Part shown: positions 14,720 to 22,985 of the stretch, piece after piece | Position numbering within the stretch: position 1 is the first letter of the stretch | Layout of the letters: the number at the start of each line of letters is the position of its first letter | From: Actinacidiphila rubida | GTDB taxonomy: Bacteria; Actinomycetota; Actinomycetes; Streptomycetales; Streptomycetaceae | Direction of reading: 5' to 3' | NCBI RefSeq assembly: GCF_900110255.1 | Contig: NZ_FODD01000060.1 | Span: forward strand, 1-38,007 | DNA: 38,007 bases | Made by a program: the position numbers and the translations under genes | The notes under the pieces: generated by a model | What the model was told of the DNA's origin: nothing | The model's input: only the letters and a program-made list of their open reading frames with translations | Databases searched by the model: none

Positions 14720-15562
14720 GTGACGACGCATTCGAATACTCCGGCCGGCTGGTACGCCGACCCGCAGGGCACTCCGAACCTGCTCCGGTACTGGGACGGC
14801 GCCCAGTGGACCGAGCACACCAACCCGGGTCAGGTACCGCAGCAGGCCCAGCCGGGCGGCGGGAGCGCCTGGGAGGTGAACGTCAGCGGTGCGCCGGATC
14901 CGTCGAAGATCCAGCGGCAGGTCCAGCAGCAGGCCGGAGTCGCGCCGACCGGCTTCGGCGGCGGCACCCTGTTCACCGAGCCGATCCTGGTGGTGAACCA
15001 GAAGGCCAAGCTGATCGAGCTCGTCAACGAGTACAGCGTGTTCGACCAGCAGGGCCGCACCCTCGGCTCGGTCGTCGAGGTGGGCCAGAGCACCGCGAAG
15101 AAGGTGCTGCGCTTCGTCTCCAGCGTGGACCAGTTCCTCACGCACAAGCTGGAGGTCCGGGACGCGCAGGGCCAGCCGCAGCTGGTGCTGACCCGCCCGG
15201 CGAAGTTCATCAAGTCCAAGGTGCTGGTGCACCGCGCCAACGGCGAGCCGCTCGGCGAGATCGTGCAGCAGAACGCGATCGGCAAGATCAACTTCGCGTT
15301 CATGTACAACGGCCAGAAGATCGGCGCGATCAAGGCCGAGAACTGGCGCGCCTGGAACTTCGCCATCGTGGACCACACGGAGACGGAGATCGCCCGCATC
15401 ACCAAGACGTGGGAGGGCTTCGCGAAGACGATGTTCACCACGGCCGACAACTACGTGCTGCAGATCCACCGCCAGCTCGCCGACCCGCTGCTCAGCATGG
15501 TGGTCGCCTCGGCGCTGACCGTGGACACCGCGCTCAAGCAGGACTCGCGCGGGCTGGGCTGA
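14720..15562 (+). CDS. DUF2510 plus phospholipid-scramblase-like protein
   Basis: A 280-residue two-domain protein. Residues about 8-37 are a DUF2510 module (PAGWYADPQGTPNLLRYWDG, AQWTEHT). A Gln-rich linker follows. Residues about 80-270 match the scramblase-related/LURP-one-like barrel: LFTEPILVVNQKAKLIELVN, EYSVFDQQGRTLGSV and later HKLEVRDAQGQPQLVLTRPA. No signal peptide is present; the C-terminal LLSMVVASALTVDTAL is mildly hydrophobic. Bacterial members have no proven scramblase activity. The GTG at 14720 follows a TACGCT box by 6 nt and is probably leaderless. The next gene starts 2 nt after the stop codon, so the two are co-transcribed. Confidence 0.88.
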   Translation: MTTHSNTPAGWYADPQGTPNLLRYWDGAQWTEHTNPGQVPQQAQPGGGSAWEVNVSGAPDPSKIQRQVQQQAGVAPTGFGGGTLFTEPILVVNQKAKLIELVNEYSVFDQQGRTLGSVVEVGQSTAKKVLRFVSSVDQFLTHKLEVRDAQGQPQLVLTRPAKFIKSKVLVHRANGEPLGEIVQQNAIGKINFAFMYNGQKIGAIKAENWRAWNFAIVDHTETEIARITKTWEGFAKTMFTTADNYVLQIHRQLADPLLSMVVASALTVDTALKQDSRGLG

Positions 15563-15564
15563 GC

Positions 15565-16563
15565 GTGCCGGAAACCGACTCCGCCTGGGTCCTCGCCGTC
15601 GACTCGGGCGGCTCGGGGGTGCGGGTCGCCCTCGCGCCGGCGGGCGGCGCCCCCGCCACGGCGGAGCGCGCCGCGTCCCCGCACCCCGCGGTCACCGGGG
15701 AGCGGGGCATCGACGCGGACGCCCTGCTCGCGCTCGTGGCACCGCTGGCCGACCGGCTGATGCGGGGCGCGGGCGCCGGGCGGATCGCGGCCGCGTGCGT
15801 GGGTGCGGCCGGCATGGCCACGCTCGGGGACGACCTGCGGGAGCGGCTGCCGGCCTCGCTGGCCGGGGCGTTCGGCGTGCGGCGGCTCGCCCTGGCCGGC
15901 GACGCCGTGACCGCCTACGCGGGGGCACTGGGCCTGCGGCCGGGCGTCGTGGTGGCCGCGGGCACCGGAATGATCGCGCTGGGCGTCTCCGCCGACGGCA
16001 CGAGCTGGCGGCGCGCGGACGGCTGGGGCCATCTGCTGGGCGACGCCGGCGGCGGCGCCTGGATCGGCCGCGAGGGCCTGGACGCGGCGATGCGGGCCCA
16101 CGACGGCCGGGCCGGCGGCTCCACGGCCCTGCTGGCCCGCGCCGAGAAGCAGTTCGGGCCCGCGGCCACGCTGCCCGGGCGGCTGTACCCGCGGCCCGAC
16201 CGGCCCAACGTCCTGGCCTCGTTCGCGCCGGAGGTGGCGCGCTGCGCCGCCGAGGATCCGGTGGCCTCGGACATCCTGCGCCGGGCCGCCACCCACATCC
16301 TGGAGTCGGCCGCCGCGGTCCGTCCCGGCCCGGAGCCGGTCGACGTGGCCCTGACCGGCGGGCTGTTCGGAATGGGCGAACCGCTGCTCGGCCCGCTGCG
16401 CGACCAGGCCGAGTGGCTGCTCCCCGACGCCGAGCTGCTCCCCGCGGCCGGCGATCCGCTCGACGGCGCGCTGTTGATCGCCGCCGCCCTCCACCGCTCC
16501 GCGCTGACCCTGCCGGTGGACGGCGCGATGCTGACGGTCACGGACACGACGGCTGACGGGTAG
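15565..16563 (+). CDS. N-acetylglucosamine kinase-like ATPase (BadF/BcrA family)
   Basis: A 332-residue ASKHA-fold sugar kinase. The ATP-binding motifs are visible: phosphate 1 WVLAVDSGGSGVRVAL, VVVAAGTGMIALGV, the connecting GWGHLLGDAGGGAWIGREGL, and a late ALTGGLFGMGEPLL. Such proteins phosphorylate GlcNAc or other amino sugars. The GTG at 15565 begins 2 nt after the scramblase-like stop codon with no strong Shine-Dalgarno, which suggests translational coupling. The pairing with a scramblase-like protein does not explain its role. A connection to amino-sugar metabolism elsewhere in the window (dre-like site at 35354) is only a thought. Confidence 0.85.
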   Translation: MPETDSAWVLAVDSGGSGVRVALAPAGGAPATAERAASPHPAVTGERGIDADALLALVAPLADRLMRGAGAGRIAAACVGAAGMATLGDDLRERLPASLAGAFGVRRLALAGDAVTAYAGALGLRPGVVVAAGTGMIALGVSADGTSWRRADGWGHLLGDAGGGAWIGREGLDAAMRAHDGRAGGSTALLARAEKQFGPAATLPGRLYPRPDRPNVLASFAPEVARCAAEDPVASDILRRAATHILESAAAVRPGPEPVDVALTGGLFGMGEPLLGPLRDQAEWLLPDAELLPAAGDPLDGALLIAAALHRSALTLPVDGAMLTVTDTTADG

Positions 16564-17048
16564 AGCGGGACTGCCCGAGGCGGGCGGACAGACATCGGAC
16601 GACTGACTGCGCACGGACACCCCTTGGGCGGCCGACTGCGCACGGACAGCCGTCGGACGACCAGCGGCACACGCGCCACCCGCATCGCCGTCGCACGGCC
16701 GGCGGCACCCGCACGGCCGGCGGGAGCCGGCTCGTCAACTCCGGGCAGGCGCCCGGCACATCGGGGCACTCCCGGCATCACGTCCCGTCGTGCGGTATCA
16801 CGGGACTCACTGCGGCCCGTGCGTCACAGCGGCCCGCGGGGCCCCGGGGACCTTCCGCAACCCCGTCGCGGAGCCCCGGTGAGCGGGGGGCGGGCGAGTC
16901 CGCTGCGGCCCATGTGTACAGGTCAGACTCGGTTGCTGACCGAACGTGTCCACCGGGCGCCCGAGGAATCGGACAGTTCCGGACAGCCGCGGCCTTCCTC
17001 GTACCCGGGCGAACATCGGGACGGCGCGAGGCGTTAGCATGCGACGCC
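16564..17048. other. Non-coding region with imperfect direct repeats
   Basis: A 485-bp stretch between the kinase gene and the chelatase-like gene with no recognisable gene. It holds two kinds of direct repeat: the 15-mer listed at 16605, and CTGCGGCCC at 16810-16818 and again at 16903-16911, each followed by a similar TG-GT-ACAG run. On the right, TAGCAT (17035-17040) is the -10 box of the next gene. Confidence 0.55.
16605..16648. repeat. Direct repeat, 15 bp
   Basis: GACTGCGCACGGACA occurs at 16605-16619 and 16634-16648. Similar TCGGACGAC sequences stand at about 16595 and 16652, so the unit may be a longer, rearranged repeat. Confidence 0.7.
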
Positions 17049-17945
17049 ATGAGCACTGCACCAGGGCCCTCCTCCGGCCTCCCCGTACGCATGCCGCGTC
17101 CGCGCCAGCCCGGTCGACACCGCCGACCGGAGGCGCTGGCCGCGCCCGAGGGCGCGCCGGTGCTGGTTCTGGCCGTCCCCGGCACCCCGACCGCCGCGGC
17201 GCTCAGCCTGGCCGAGGAAGTCGTGAGCATCGCCCGCTCCGAGCTGTCCGGTCTCCACCCGCGGATCGCCTTCGTCGACGGCGACGACACCGACGCCGAG
17301 GGCGTGGAGTTCCCGTCGCTGCGCAGCGTCCTGGACCAGGTCGCCGCGGAGCGGACCGGCGACGACACCTCCGCCGTCGTGGTCCCGCTGCTGGCCGGCC
17401 CCGAGGCGTCGGTACTGCGGCGTGTCCGCCAGGCCATCGCCGACAGCAAGGCGCAGGTCGAACTGACCGACGTGCTGGGCCCGCACCCGCTGCTCGCGGA
17501 GGCGCTGCACGTGCGGCTGTCCGAGGCCGGTCTGGCGCGTGCCGACCGGGCCCGGCTGTTCACCGTGGCCACCGCGGCCGACGGCATCATCCTGGCGACC
17601 GTGGGCGGCGAGGAGGCCGCGCAGGCGGCCGGCGTCACCGGCCTGCTGCTGGCCGCACGGCTCGCCGTGCCGGTGCTCGCGGCCGCGCTCGACGAGGACG
17701 GCGCGATCGCGCACGCGGCGGAGCAGCTGCGCGCCTCCGGCTCCGGCACGCTCGCCCTCGCGCCCTGCCTCATCGGCCCGGAGATCGCGCCGCAGCTGCT
17801 GCACACCGCGGCCGCGGAGGCCGGCTGCTCGGGCGCGGACGCGCTCGGCCCGTACCCGGCGGTCGGCAAGCTGGTCGTCACGCAGTACGCCTCGGCGCTC
17901 GGCATCTCGCAGCCGGCGCCGCAGGGCGCGCAGGCCCGGCAGTAA
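17049..17945 (+). CDS. Sirohydrochlorin chelatase-like (CbiX-type) protein
   Basis: A 298-residue protein of the CbiX/SirB chelatase superfamily as found throughout Streptomyces. It has a basic leader MPRPRQPGRHRRPE and two repeated half-domains. Typical features are VLVLAVPGTPTAAALSLAEE, VVVPLLAGPEASVLRRVRQA, TDVLGPHPLLAEALHVRLSE and a second half with LALAPCLIGPEIAPQL. The His in GPHPLLAEAL sits where chelatases keep a metal ligand, but the first half lacks the usual HGS motif (VPGTP instead), so chelatase activity is doubtful. The ATG at 17049 follows TAGCAT by 8 nt. It is a single gene and ends in a long hairpin. Confidence 0.85.
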   Translation: MSTAPGPSSGLPVRMPRPRQPGRHRRPEALAAPEGAPVLVLAVPGTPTAAALSLAEEVVSIARSELSGLHPRIAFVDGDDTDAEGVEFPSLRSVLDQVAAERTGDDTSAVVVPLLAGPEASVLRRVRQAIADSKAQVELTDVLGPHPLLAEALHVRLSEAGLARADRARLFTVATAADGIILATVGGEEAAQAAGVTGLLLAARLAVPVLAAALDEDGAIAHAAEQLRASGSGTLALAPCLIGPEIAPQLLHTAAAEAGCSGADALGPYPAVGKLVVTQYASALGISQPAPQGAQARQ

Positions 17946-17979
17946 GGCACGCCGCCCGGCCCGGCCGCGGCACGGACAC

Positions 17980-18027
17980 GAACGGCCGCGGGCGGCCTCC
18001 CCGAGGGGAGGCCGGCCGCGGCCGTTC
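17980..18027. terminator. Bidirectional terminator, 23-bp arms
   Basis: Inverted repeat with arms 17980-18002 and 18005-18027 and a single mismatch. It lies between the convergent chelatase-like and lactonase genes and is among the longest hairpins in the window. Confidence 0.85.
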
Positions 18028-18059
18028 CGCGGTCCGGAGCCGTACGCCCGGCGGGTGCC

Positions 18060-19100
18060 TCAGGCGAAGACGACGCAGGACACGGCGGGCAGCGCCAGCG
18101 AGCCGGCCTGCTTGGGGATGCCGGTGTCCGGGTCGACGTCGAACCAGGTGACGTCGCCCGAGCGCTCGTTGGCGGCGTACAGGCGGGTGCCGGACGGGTC
18201 GAGGGTGAGGTGCCGCGGCCAGTCGCCGCCGCAGCTCACGGTGTCGACGAGTTCCATGCGCTCCCCGGTCTCGTCGAGGGTGAGCACGGCGATGCTGTTG
18301 TGGCCGCGGTTGGCCGCCCAGGCGAACCGGCCGTCGGGCGAGACCACCAGCTCCGACGGGTAGTTCTCGCCCGCGCTGCCGTCGGGCAGGACCCGCACCT
18401 CGGCGAGCGGCCGCAGGCTGCCCTTCTCCGCGTCGAAGCGGCACACGGTGACGACGGAGTCCAGCTCGTTCATCACGTATGCGTGGCCGCCGTCGGGGTG
18501 GAAGGCCAGGTGCCGCGGGCCGATGCCGGACCGCAGACCCAGCTCCCGCTCGATCTCCAGCTCCCCGCCGGCGGCGTCGAGTTCGCACACCCGCACCGAG
18601 TCCGTGCCGAGGTCGACGCTGACCGCCCAGCGACCGGTGGGGTCGGGCAGCACGGCGTGCGCGTGCGGGCCCTCCTGCCGCTCGCGGTTGGGCCCGTCGC
18701 CCTCGTGCTCCAGCACCGAGCGGACCTCGCCGAGCGCGCCGTCGTCCTTGAGCGACAGCACGGTGACGCTGCCCGGCGCCGCGTAGTTGGCGGTGAGCAG
18801 GTGTCCCTGGTGGACCGTCAGGTGCGTGGGTGAGCCGCCGCGGACCGGCACGGGGGTGCCCAGCAGTGCGGGCTTGGCGGGGTCGGCCAGCGAGAACGCG
18901 GCGGCGGCGCCCTCGGGTTCGGTCTCGCTCACGGTGTAGAGGGTGCGCCCGTCCGCGGACAGCGTGAGGAAGGAGGGGTTGGGGACCTCGGCCGTGTCCC
19001 CGAGCGCGGTGAGCGCTCCCGTGTCCGGGTCCACGCTGGCCGCGGTGAGCCCGTGGCCCCCCGCAGACGTGAACGACCCGATATAAGCGTGCCCGGCCAC
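18060..19100 (-). CDS. Lactonase family protein (7-bladed propeller, 6-phosphogluconolactonase type)
   Basis: A 346-residue YkgB/PgL-type beta-propeller. It begins AYIGSFTSAGGHGLTAASVD and has repeated blade motifs such as PNPSFLTLSADGRTLYTVSE, GPHAHAVLPDPTGRWAVSVD and GPRHLAFHPDGGHAYVMNEL, with the HAH and PRHL motifs usual in this family. It may hydrolyse 6-phosphogluconolactone or another lactone; the family is functionally mixed. No signal peptide is seen. The GTG at 19100 has AGAGGT 8 nt upstream, and TACTCT near 19133 on the minus strand is a possible -10 box. Confidence 0.9.
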   Translation of the reverse strand: MAGHAYIGSFTSAGGHGLTAASVDPDTGALTALGDTAEVPNPSFLTLSADGRTLYTVSETEPEGAAAAFSLADPAKPALLGTPVPVRGGSPTHLTVHQGHLLTANYAAPGSVTVLSLKDDGALGEVRSVLEHEGDGPNRERQEGPHAHAVLPDPTGRWAVSVDLGTDSVRVCELDAAGGELEIERELGLRSGIGPRHLAFHPDGGHAYVMNELDSVVTVCRFDAEKGSLRPLAEVRVLPDGSAGENYPSELVVSPDGRFAWAANRGHNSIAVLTLDETGERMELVDTVSCGGDWPRHLTLDPSGTRLYAANERSGDVTWFDVDPDTGIPKQAGSLALPAVSCVVFA

Positions 19101-19850
19101 TGCCGTACCTCTTCCGCCCGATGTCTGTACGGCGGCTGAGAGTAGTACGTGACGCCCCTTACGTCGCCCCCGGGTCCCATCCCCCACTCCGACGCGCCCT
19201 CCGGGGCCGCCCCGGCCCCCTTCCCACAGGTCCCCGGCGGTCCTTTCCGCACCCCGCACCGCGCCTCCCGCGGTCCTCAGTGCCCCACCACCCAGCGTCG
19301 ACGCCCCTCGACGCCAACGGCGCGGTCCCTGGCCGGAAAGCGGTCGCACGATCCCCGGCGCTGGGGCACGGATCGGCGCGCGGGGGCGAGCCTGGCGCAT
19401 GGAGGGGGCCACGCGTCCGCCACGACGCAGCCGGCGACGCATGGGCCCCAACCCGCGGGCAGGGGGCGCGGATCGCCTCACCACGCCGAGCGAGACGGAC
19501 GCGGCCGTCGAGGCGCCGGAGCCGGGCGCCGTCCGGCGCGGCGCACCGGGCCGGTCCCGGCATCGGCTCAGCGAACAAGCCCGCCCCCGCGGGCCTGCGC
19601 GATCGTGCGCACGGCGCACACCGTCGTCGGCCGCGGGACAGCACGGAACGCCCGCCGCAACAGACGCCCCGTGTCAGCCACAGCGCCAGGCAGCGCGCGA
19701 GCGCCCAGCCCCGCCGGTGGGGGCGCGATTCGACGCGGGGCAGCGCATCGAACGCCGGCACCGGCATCGGGCCCGCACGCCCGCCCGGCGCGGCATCCGA
19801 CGCCGTGCGGCGGCACGCCGTGTGCGGACGGGGAACGCCAAGCGCGAGCG
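19101..19850. other. Longest gene-free stretch, 750 bp
   Basis: This region lies between the lactonase start and the stop of the FUSC gene. All six frames were considered; the long frames here are low-complexity Arg/Pro/Ala-rich runs with no recognisable family, no good Shine-Dalgarno and no clear third-position bias. It is extremely GC-rich, with no tandem repeat or long palindrome. The left 60 bp hold the lactonase promoter. The rest is unexplained. Confidence 0.5.
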
Positions 19851-21338
19851 TCAGGCGGCCAGGGCGGCGCGGCGGTCGGTGTGGAGCGGGGTGGCCAGCG
19901 CGGTCAGGGCCGTCTCGAGGCCGTGGAGGTGGGCCAGGGTGCGGTCGGCGCGCGGGCAGGGGGCCGCGGGCGCCATCAGGGGTGCGGCGGGGGCGGGAGC
20001 CGCGGCGGCCGGATCGACGAGCCGGAGCACCGCGTGCTCCACCCGCAGGCAGGCCGCGCGCAGCCGCTCGTCCTGCCCCGCTCCGGGGTGCGCGGCGGTC
20101 TCGGCGAGGCCGCGCACCTGGTGGGCGCAGGCGTCCAGCAGTTCCAGCACGCGCCGGGCGCGGGCGCGGCGGGCCCGCATCGGGCTGAGCGGATGGACCA
20201 GCGGCGCGACGGAAGCACGCACCTTGGCCAGGACCACGTCGAGCTCCGCGGCCCGCGCGGCCACCCCGGCGCCGTGCCCCTCCTCCAGACCGGCCGCCGC
20301 CTGCCGGACGGTGTGCAGGGCGCGCTGGATCCAGGCGTCGGTGGCGGCGTGCGTGGTGACGGGGAGCACCAGCACCACGGCGACGGCGGCGGCGAGCGCG
20401 CCGGCCGCGGTCTCCTCCATGCGCAGGGCCAGCAGGCCGGGGTGCAGCACGCCCAGCAGCCCGTAGAGCGAGCCGGCCATGACCGTGACGAAGAACGTCA
20501 TCCAGCTGTAGGAGACCTGCGCGCTGTAGAAGATGCCGAAGACGCACGCGGCGACCAGGAGCAGGGACGGCACGGTCGCGCCGTGCAGCGGGATCGCCAG
20601 CGCGAATCCGGCGGCGATGCCCGCCGCGGTGCCCAGGACCCGGCGGAAGCCGCGGACCAGGGTCTCGCCGCGGGAGGCCGTGTTGACGAAGATCCACCAG
20701 GTGGCGGCCACGGCCCAGTACCAGCGGTCGGCCGACACGGCCGCGCCGAGCGCGAGCGCGGCCGCCGCGGCCGTCGCCGCCTGGACGGCCTGGCGGGTGG
20801 TGGGCCGGCGCAGCCCGCGCGACAGCGGCAGGTCGACGGCGGGCGGCGGCGCGCTGCCGCGCTCGTAGCACCACAGGCCGAAGCGGACGGTCACGGCGCA
20901 GCCGAGGCCCATGCCGAGGGCGGTGGCCAGTTCCGGCAGGTCGCCGGGGACGGCGTGCAGGAACTGCGCGACGAAGAACATCATGAAGGCGAAGACGCCG
21001 AGCGCGTGGCCGCGCGCCCCCCAGCGTCTGGCGTAGACGCCGGCGCCGACCACGGCGACGAAGGCGGCGTCCCGCGCGAGGGGGTACGGGTGCAGGCACG
21101 CCGCGGCGGCGAGCACGGGGAGTCCCACGACGGGCAGCAGCGCGGTGGTCACCGCCTGCCGCCGCACGGTCGGGTCGGCGACGGTGAAGAAGGCGAGCAG
21201 CGCGGCGAGCCCGCCGGCGCAGGCCGCGGGCGCGGGGAGGCCTGCGAGCGCGATCACGGTGACGGCGGCCGTGATGCCCAGCAGGGCACGGGCCGCGAAG
21301 CGCAGCCGGGCGCGCCCGGGATCCGGTGCGACGAACAT
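19851..21338 (-). CDS. FUSC family membrane protein (aromatic acid exporter type)
   Basis: A 495-residue protein with two sets of membrane segments: residues about 12-105 and again about 165-310, each followed by soluble parts; the C-terminal 150 residues are a helical cytoplasmic domain. Features of the FUSC/ArAE superfamily are FAARALLGITAAVTVIALAG, ADRWYWAVAATWWIFVNTAS, RGFRRVLGTAAGIAAGFALA and YSAQVSYSWMTFFVTVMAGS. It probably exports aromatic or other amphiphilic compounds. The ATG at 21338 has AGGTGAAG just upstream; a GTG at 21347 is an alternative. Its leader contains a terminator-like hairpin, and it is divergent from an Lrp/AsnC regulator, its likely controller. Confidence 0.88.
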   Translation of the reverse strand: MFVAPDPGRARLRFAARALLGITAAVTVIALAGLPAPAACAGGLAALLAFFTVADPTVRRQAVTTALLPVVGLPVLAAAACLHPYPLARDAAFVAVVGAGVYARRWGARGHALGVFAFMMFFVAQFLHAVPGDLPELATALGMGLGCAVTVRFGLWCYERGSAPPPAVDLPLSRGLRRPTTRQAVQAATAAAAALALGAAVSADRWYWAVAATWWIFVNTASRGETLVRGFRRVLGTAAGIAAGFALAIPLHGATVPSLLLVAACVFGIFYSAQVSYSWMTFFVTVMAGSLYGLLGVLHPGLLALRMEETAAGALAAAVAVVLVLPVTTHAATDAWIQRALHTVRQAAAGLEEGHGAGVAARAAELDVVLAKVRASVAPLVHPLSPMRARRARARRVLELLDACAHQVRGLAETAAHPGAGQDERLRAACLRVEHAVLRLVDPAAAAPAPAAPLMAPAAPCPRADRTLAHLHGLETALTALATPLHTDRRAALAA

Positions 21339-21663
21339 CCTCTTCACCTGTGCGGTTCCACCCCTGTTCGCGTCGTTTCCTGCGGTCGGTCTCGTTCGGC
21401 TGCCCCGGCGGCGGAGGGCCCTGCTCCGGTGAGCGGCGCTCCGGTCGGCCGGGCCTCGGGACGGCGGGCTCGCGGGCGTCGTACTCGCACTCGTGCTCGT
21501 GCTCGTGCCGCCGGGCATGACAAAGGCGTTGCGGGGACCCGCAACGCCGTCGTCACCACCAGGAAAGCATCCGGCCGGGTGATGGCTCAAACGATGCGTC
21601 CTGAGCTGGACCATTGGTACGGTGAGAAGGCTGGATCACCGACCACGAGAGGACCAGTGGCCC
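21339..21663. other. Divergent promoter region FUSC / lrp
   Basis: A 325-bp non-coding region. It holds (CTCGTG)x3 at 21490-21507, the hairpin at 21525-21548, and a less GC-rich block at 21590-21630. That block contains ACCATTGGT (21610-21618 region), a short palindrome overlapping a TACGGT -10 candidate (21618-21623) for the Lrp gene. Confidence 0.55.
21525..21548 (-). terminator. Attenuator-like hairpin in the FUSC leader
   Basis: A perfect 11-bp inverted repeat (GGCGTTGCGGG / CCCGCAACGCC) with a minimal loop. Read on the minus strand it is followed by TTTGTC, so it looks like an intrinsic terminator 177 nt upstream of the FUSC start codon, inside its presumed leader. Confidence 0.6.
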
Positions 21664-22158
21664 ATGCCCGTCGACGCCCTGGACGCGAGGATCCTTCGGC
21701 TGGTGCTGGAGCAGCCGCGCACCAGTGTCCGCGAGTACGCCCGGATCCTCGGTGTGGCCCGCGGCACGCTGCAGGCCCGTCTGGACCGGATGGAGCGGGA
21801 CGGGGTGACGGCGGTCGCCGGTCCGCGGATCTCGCCGGCGGCACTCGGCCACCCGGTGCTGGCCTTCGTCCGGATCGAGGTCACCCAGGGACGCCTGGAC
21901 GAGGTCGGCCGGGCGCTGGCGGCCATCCCGGAGATCATCGAGGCGCACTCGATCACCGGCGGCGGCGACGTGCTGACCCGCGTCGTGGCCCGGGACAACG
22001 GCCACCTGGAGGACATCATCCAGCGGCTGATCCAGCTGCCGGGAGTGGTGCGCACGAGCACCGAGATCGCCCTGCGGGAGCGGGTGGAGGCGCGGGTCCT
22101 GCCGCTGGTGGAGGCGGTCGGGCGCGCCGCCCCCGAGACTCAGCGGACGGCCAGGTAG
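21664..22158 (+). CDS. Lrp/AsnC family transcriptional regulator
   Basis: A 164-residue regulator. The N-terminal HTH is DALDARILRLVLEQPRTSVR followed by EYARILGVARGTLQARLDRM (residues about 4-45). The C-terminal RAM/AsnC ligand domain includes GHPVLAFVRIEVTQG, IPEIIEAHSITGGGDVLTRV and LPGVVRTSTEIALRERV. It probably senses an amino acid or related compound and controls the divergent FUSC exporter. The ATG at 21664 has GAGAGGA about 10 nt upstream and matches the family start; an in-frame upstream start at 21622 would overlap the -10 candidate. Confidence 0.92.
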   Translation: MPVDALDARILRLVLEQPRTSVREYARILGVARGTLQARLDRMERDGVTAVAGPRISPAALGHPVLAFVRIEVTQGRLDEVGRALAAIPEIIEAHSITGGGDVLTRVVARDNGHLEDIIQRLIQLPGVVRTSTEIALRERVEARVLPLVEAVGRAAPETQRTAR

Positions 22159-22285
22159 CCCTCCGCGCGCCGCGGGCCCGCGGCGCACCGGACGGCGAAC
22201 TCGGCCACGCGGGTGCCGATCTCCGCCGGCTCCCGGCCGCCGCACCCGCCGCTCACGTCGCCCGTGTACACCCGCGCAGACACGC

Positions 22286-22315
22286 GGGCACCCGTGGGCA
22301 CCCGTGGGCACACGC
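22286..22315. repeat. Tandem 10-bp repeat
   Basis: GGGCACCCGT is repeated exactly at 22286-22295 and 22296-22305, with a diverged third copy (GGGCACACGC) at 22306-22315. Confidence 0.75.
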
Positions 22316-22489
22316 ATACGTTCCGGCCCGTCCGCCCCTCTGGCGGACGCGCGTAGAAACGCGCATCATGGCGGATGCTCCACCTGCACTGCCGACTCAT
22401 CCGACACGTACGGCGCAGCAGGAGTTCCCTTCCCGGTCCGTCGCGGCCCCCCACTCCACGACGGAGCTGTGCCGTTTCCGATTTGTCAT

Positions 22490-22507
22490 GCACGGGTCAT
22501 TCCGTGC
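22490..22507. promoter_or_regulatory. Inverted repeat upstream of the cysteine-rich protein gene
   Basis: GCACGG-6 nt-CCGTGC ends 21 bp before the start codon. It may be an operator or a leader hairpin close to the ribosome binding site (AAGGAG at about 22517-22522). Confidence 0.45.
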
Positions 22508-22528
22508 GTGTCAGTGAAGGAGTTCGAC

Positions 22529-22951
22529 ATGGCTTGCGGATCGACCAGCTTGTGGGCCGGTGAGACCACCTGGTTCTGCTGCGGGAGCGCCTGGGGGCCC
22601 TGCGGCAGCGCCGGCGGCGGCGCCTGCGGCACCTGCAACTCCAGCGCCCACCAGGCCGCCTGGCCCAACGCCTCCCAGTCGTGCTGGAACATCACCCGGC
22701 CCGACCTGTGCGGCGAGAACATGGCGCGCCGCGGCTGCGGCTCGGTGATGAACGTCAAGCACCAGTGTTCCGGCGCCACCGTGTGCGTCACCGTCTCCGA
22801 CTGCGGCCCGCGCACGCAGAGCTTCTGCGGCGAGTCCACGTGCTGCAACGGCGCCTGCCGCACCAACCGCGTCATCGACCTCACGCCCGCCGCCTTCTCG
22901 GCGATCGGGAACCTCAGCTCGGGCAAGCTGCCCGTCTACATCTACGAGTGA
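22529..22951 (+). CDS. Cysteine-rich double-psi beta-barrel (RlpA/expansin-like) protein
   Basis: A 140-residue protein with 16 cysteines. The C-terminal half matches a double-psi beta-barrel: GCGSVMNVKHQCSGATVCVT, VSDCGPRTQ, then RVIDLTPAAFSAIGNLSSG and KLPVYIYE, where the Asp of VIDL is the position kept in RlpA and expansin domains. The N-terminal half has CC, CGTC and other Cys clusters (TTWFCCGSAWGPC). No signal peptide is present even though such domains normally work outside the cell and 16 Cys imply disulfides. The ATG at 22529 has AAGGAG 6 nt upstream. It is the first gene of a tight operon with a Tat-signal protein and a MauE-type protein. I infer an extracellular disulfide-rich product that is exported with help from its neighbours. 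Confidence 0.82.
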   Translation: MACGSTSLWAGETTWFCCGSAWGPCGSAGGGACGTCNSSAHQAAWPNASQSCWNITRPDLCGENMARRGCGSVMNVKHQCSGATVCVTVSDCGPRTQSFCGESTCCNGACRTNRVIDLTPAAFSAIGNLSSGKLPVYIYE

Positions 22952-22985
22952 CCGCCGACCCCCCACCAGGAAGGAGCACACCGAG

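Larger units (their letters stand above)
22159..22528. other. Promoter region of the cysteine-rich protein operon
   Basis: A 370-bp non-coding region between the lrp gene and the cysteine-rich protein gene. It holds the tandem 10-mers at 22286 and the inverted repeat at 22490. A TTGTCA hexamer (22484-22489) may be a -35 box, but no clear -10 was found. No gene is recognised. Confidence 0.5.

Noticed and set aside
19149..19850. Very long open frames on both strands across the 750-bp gap.
   Set aside because: They are continuations of shadow frames of the FUSC and lactonase genes with Arg/Pro/Ala-rich, non-protein-like composition.
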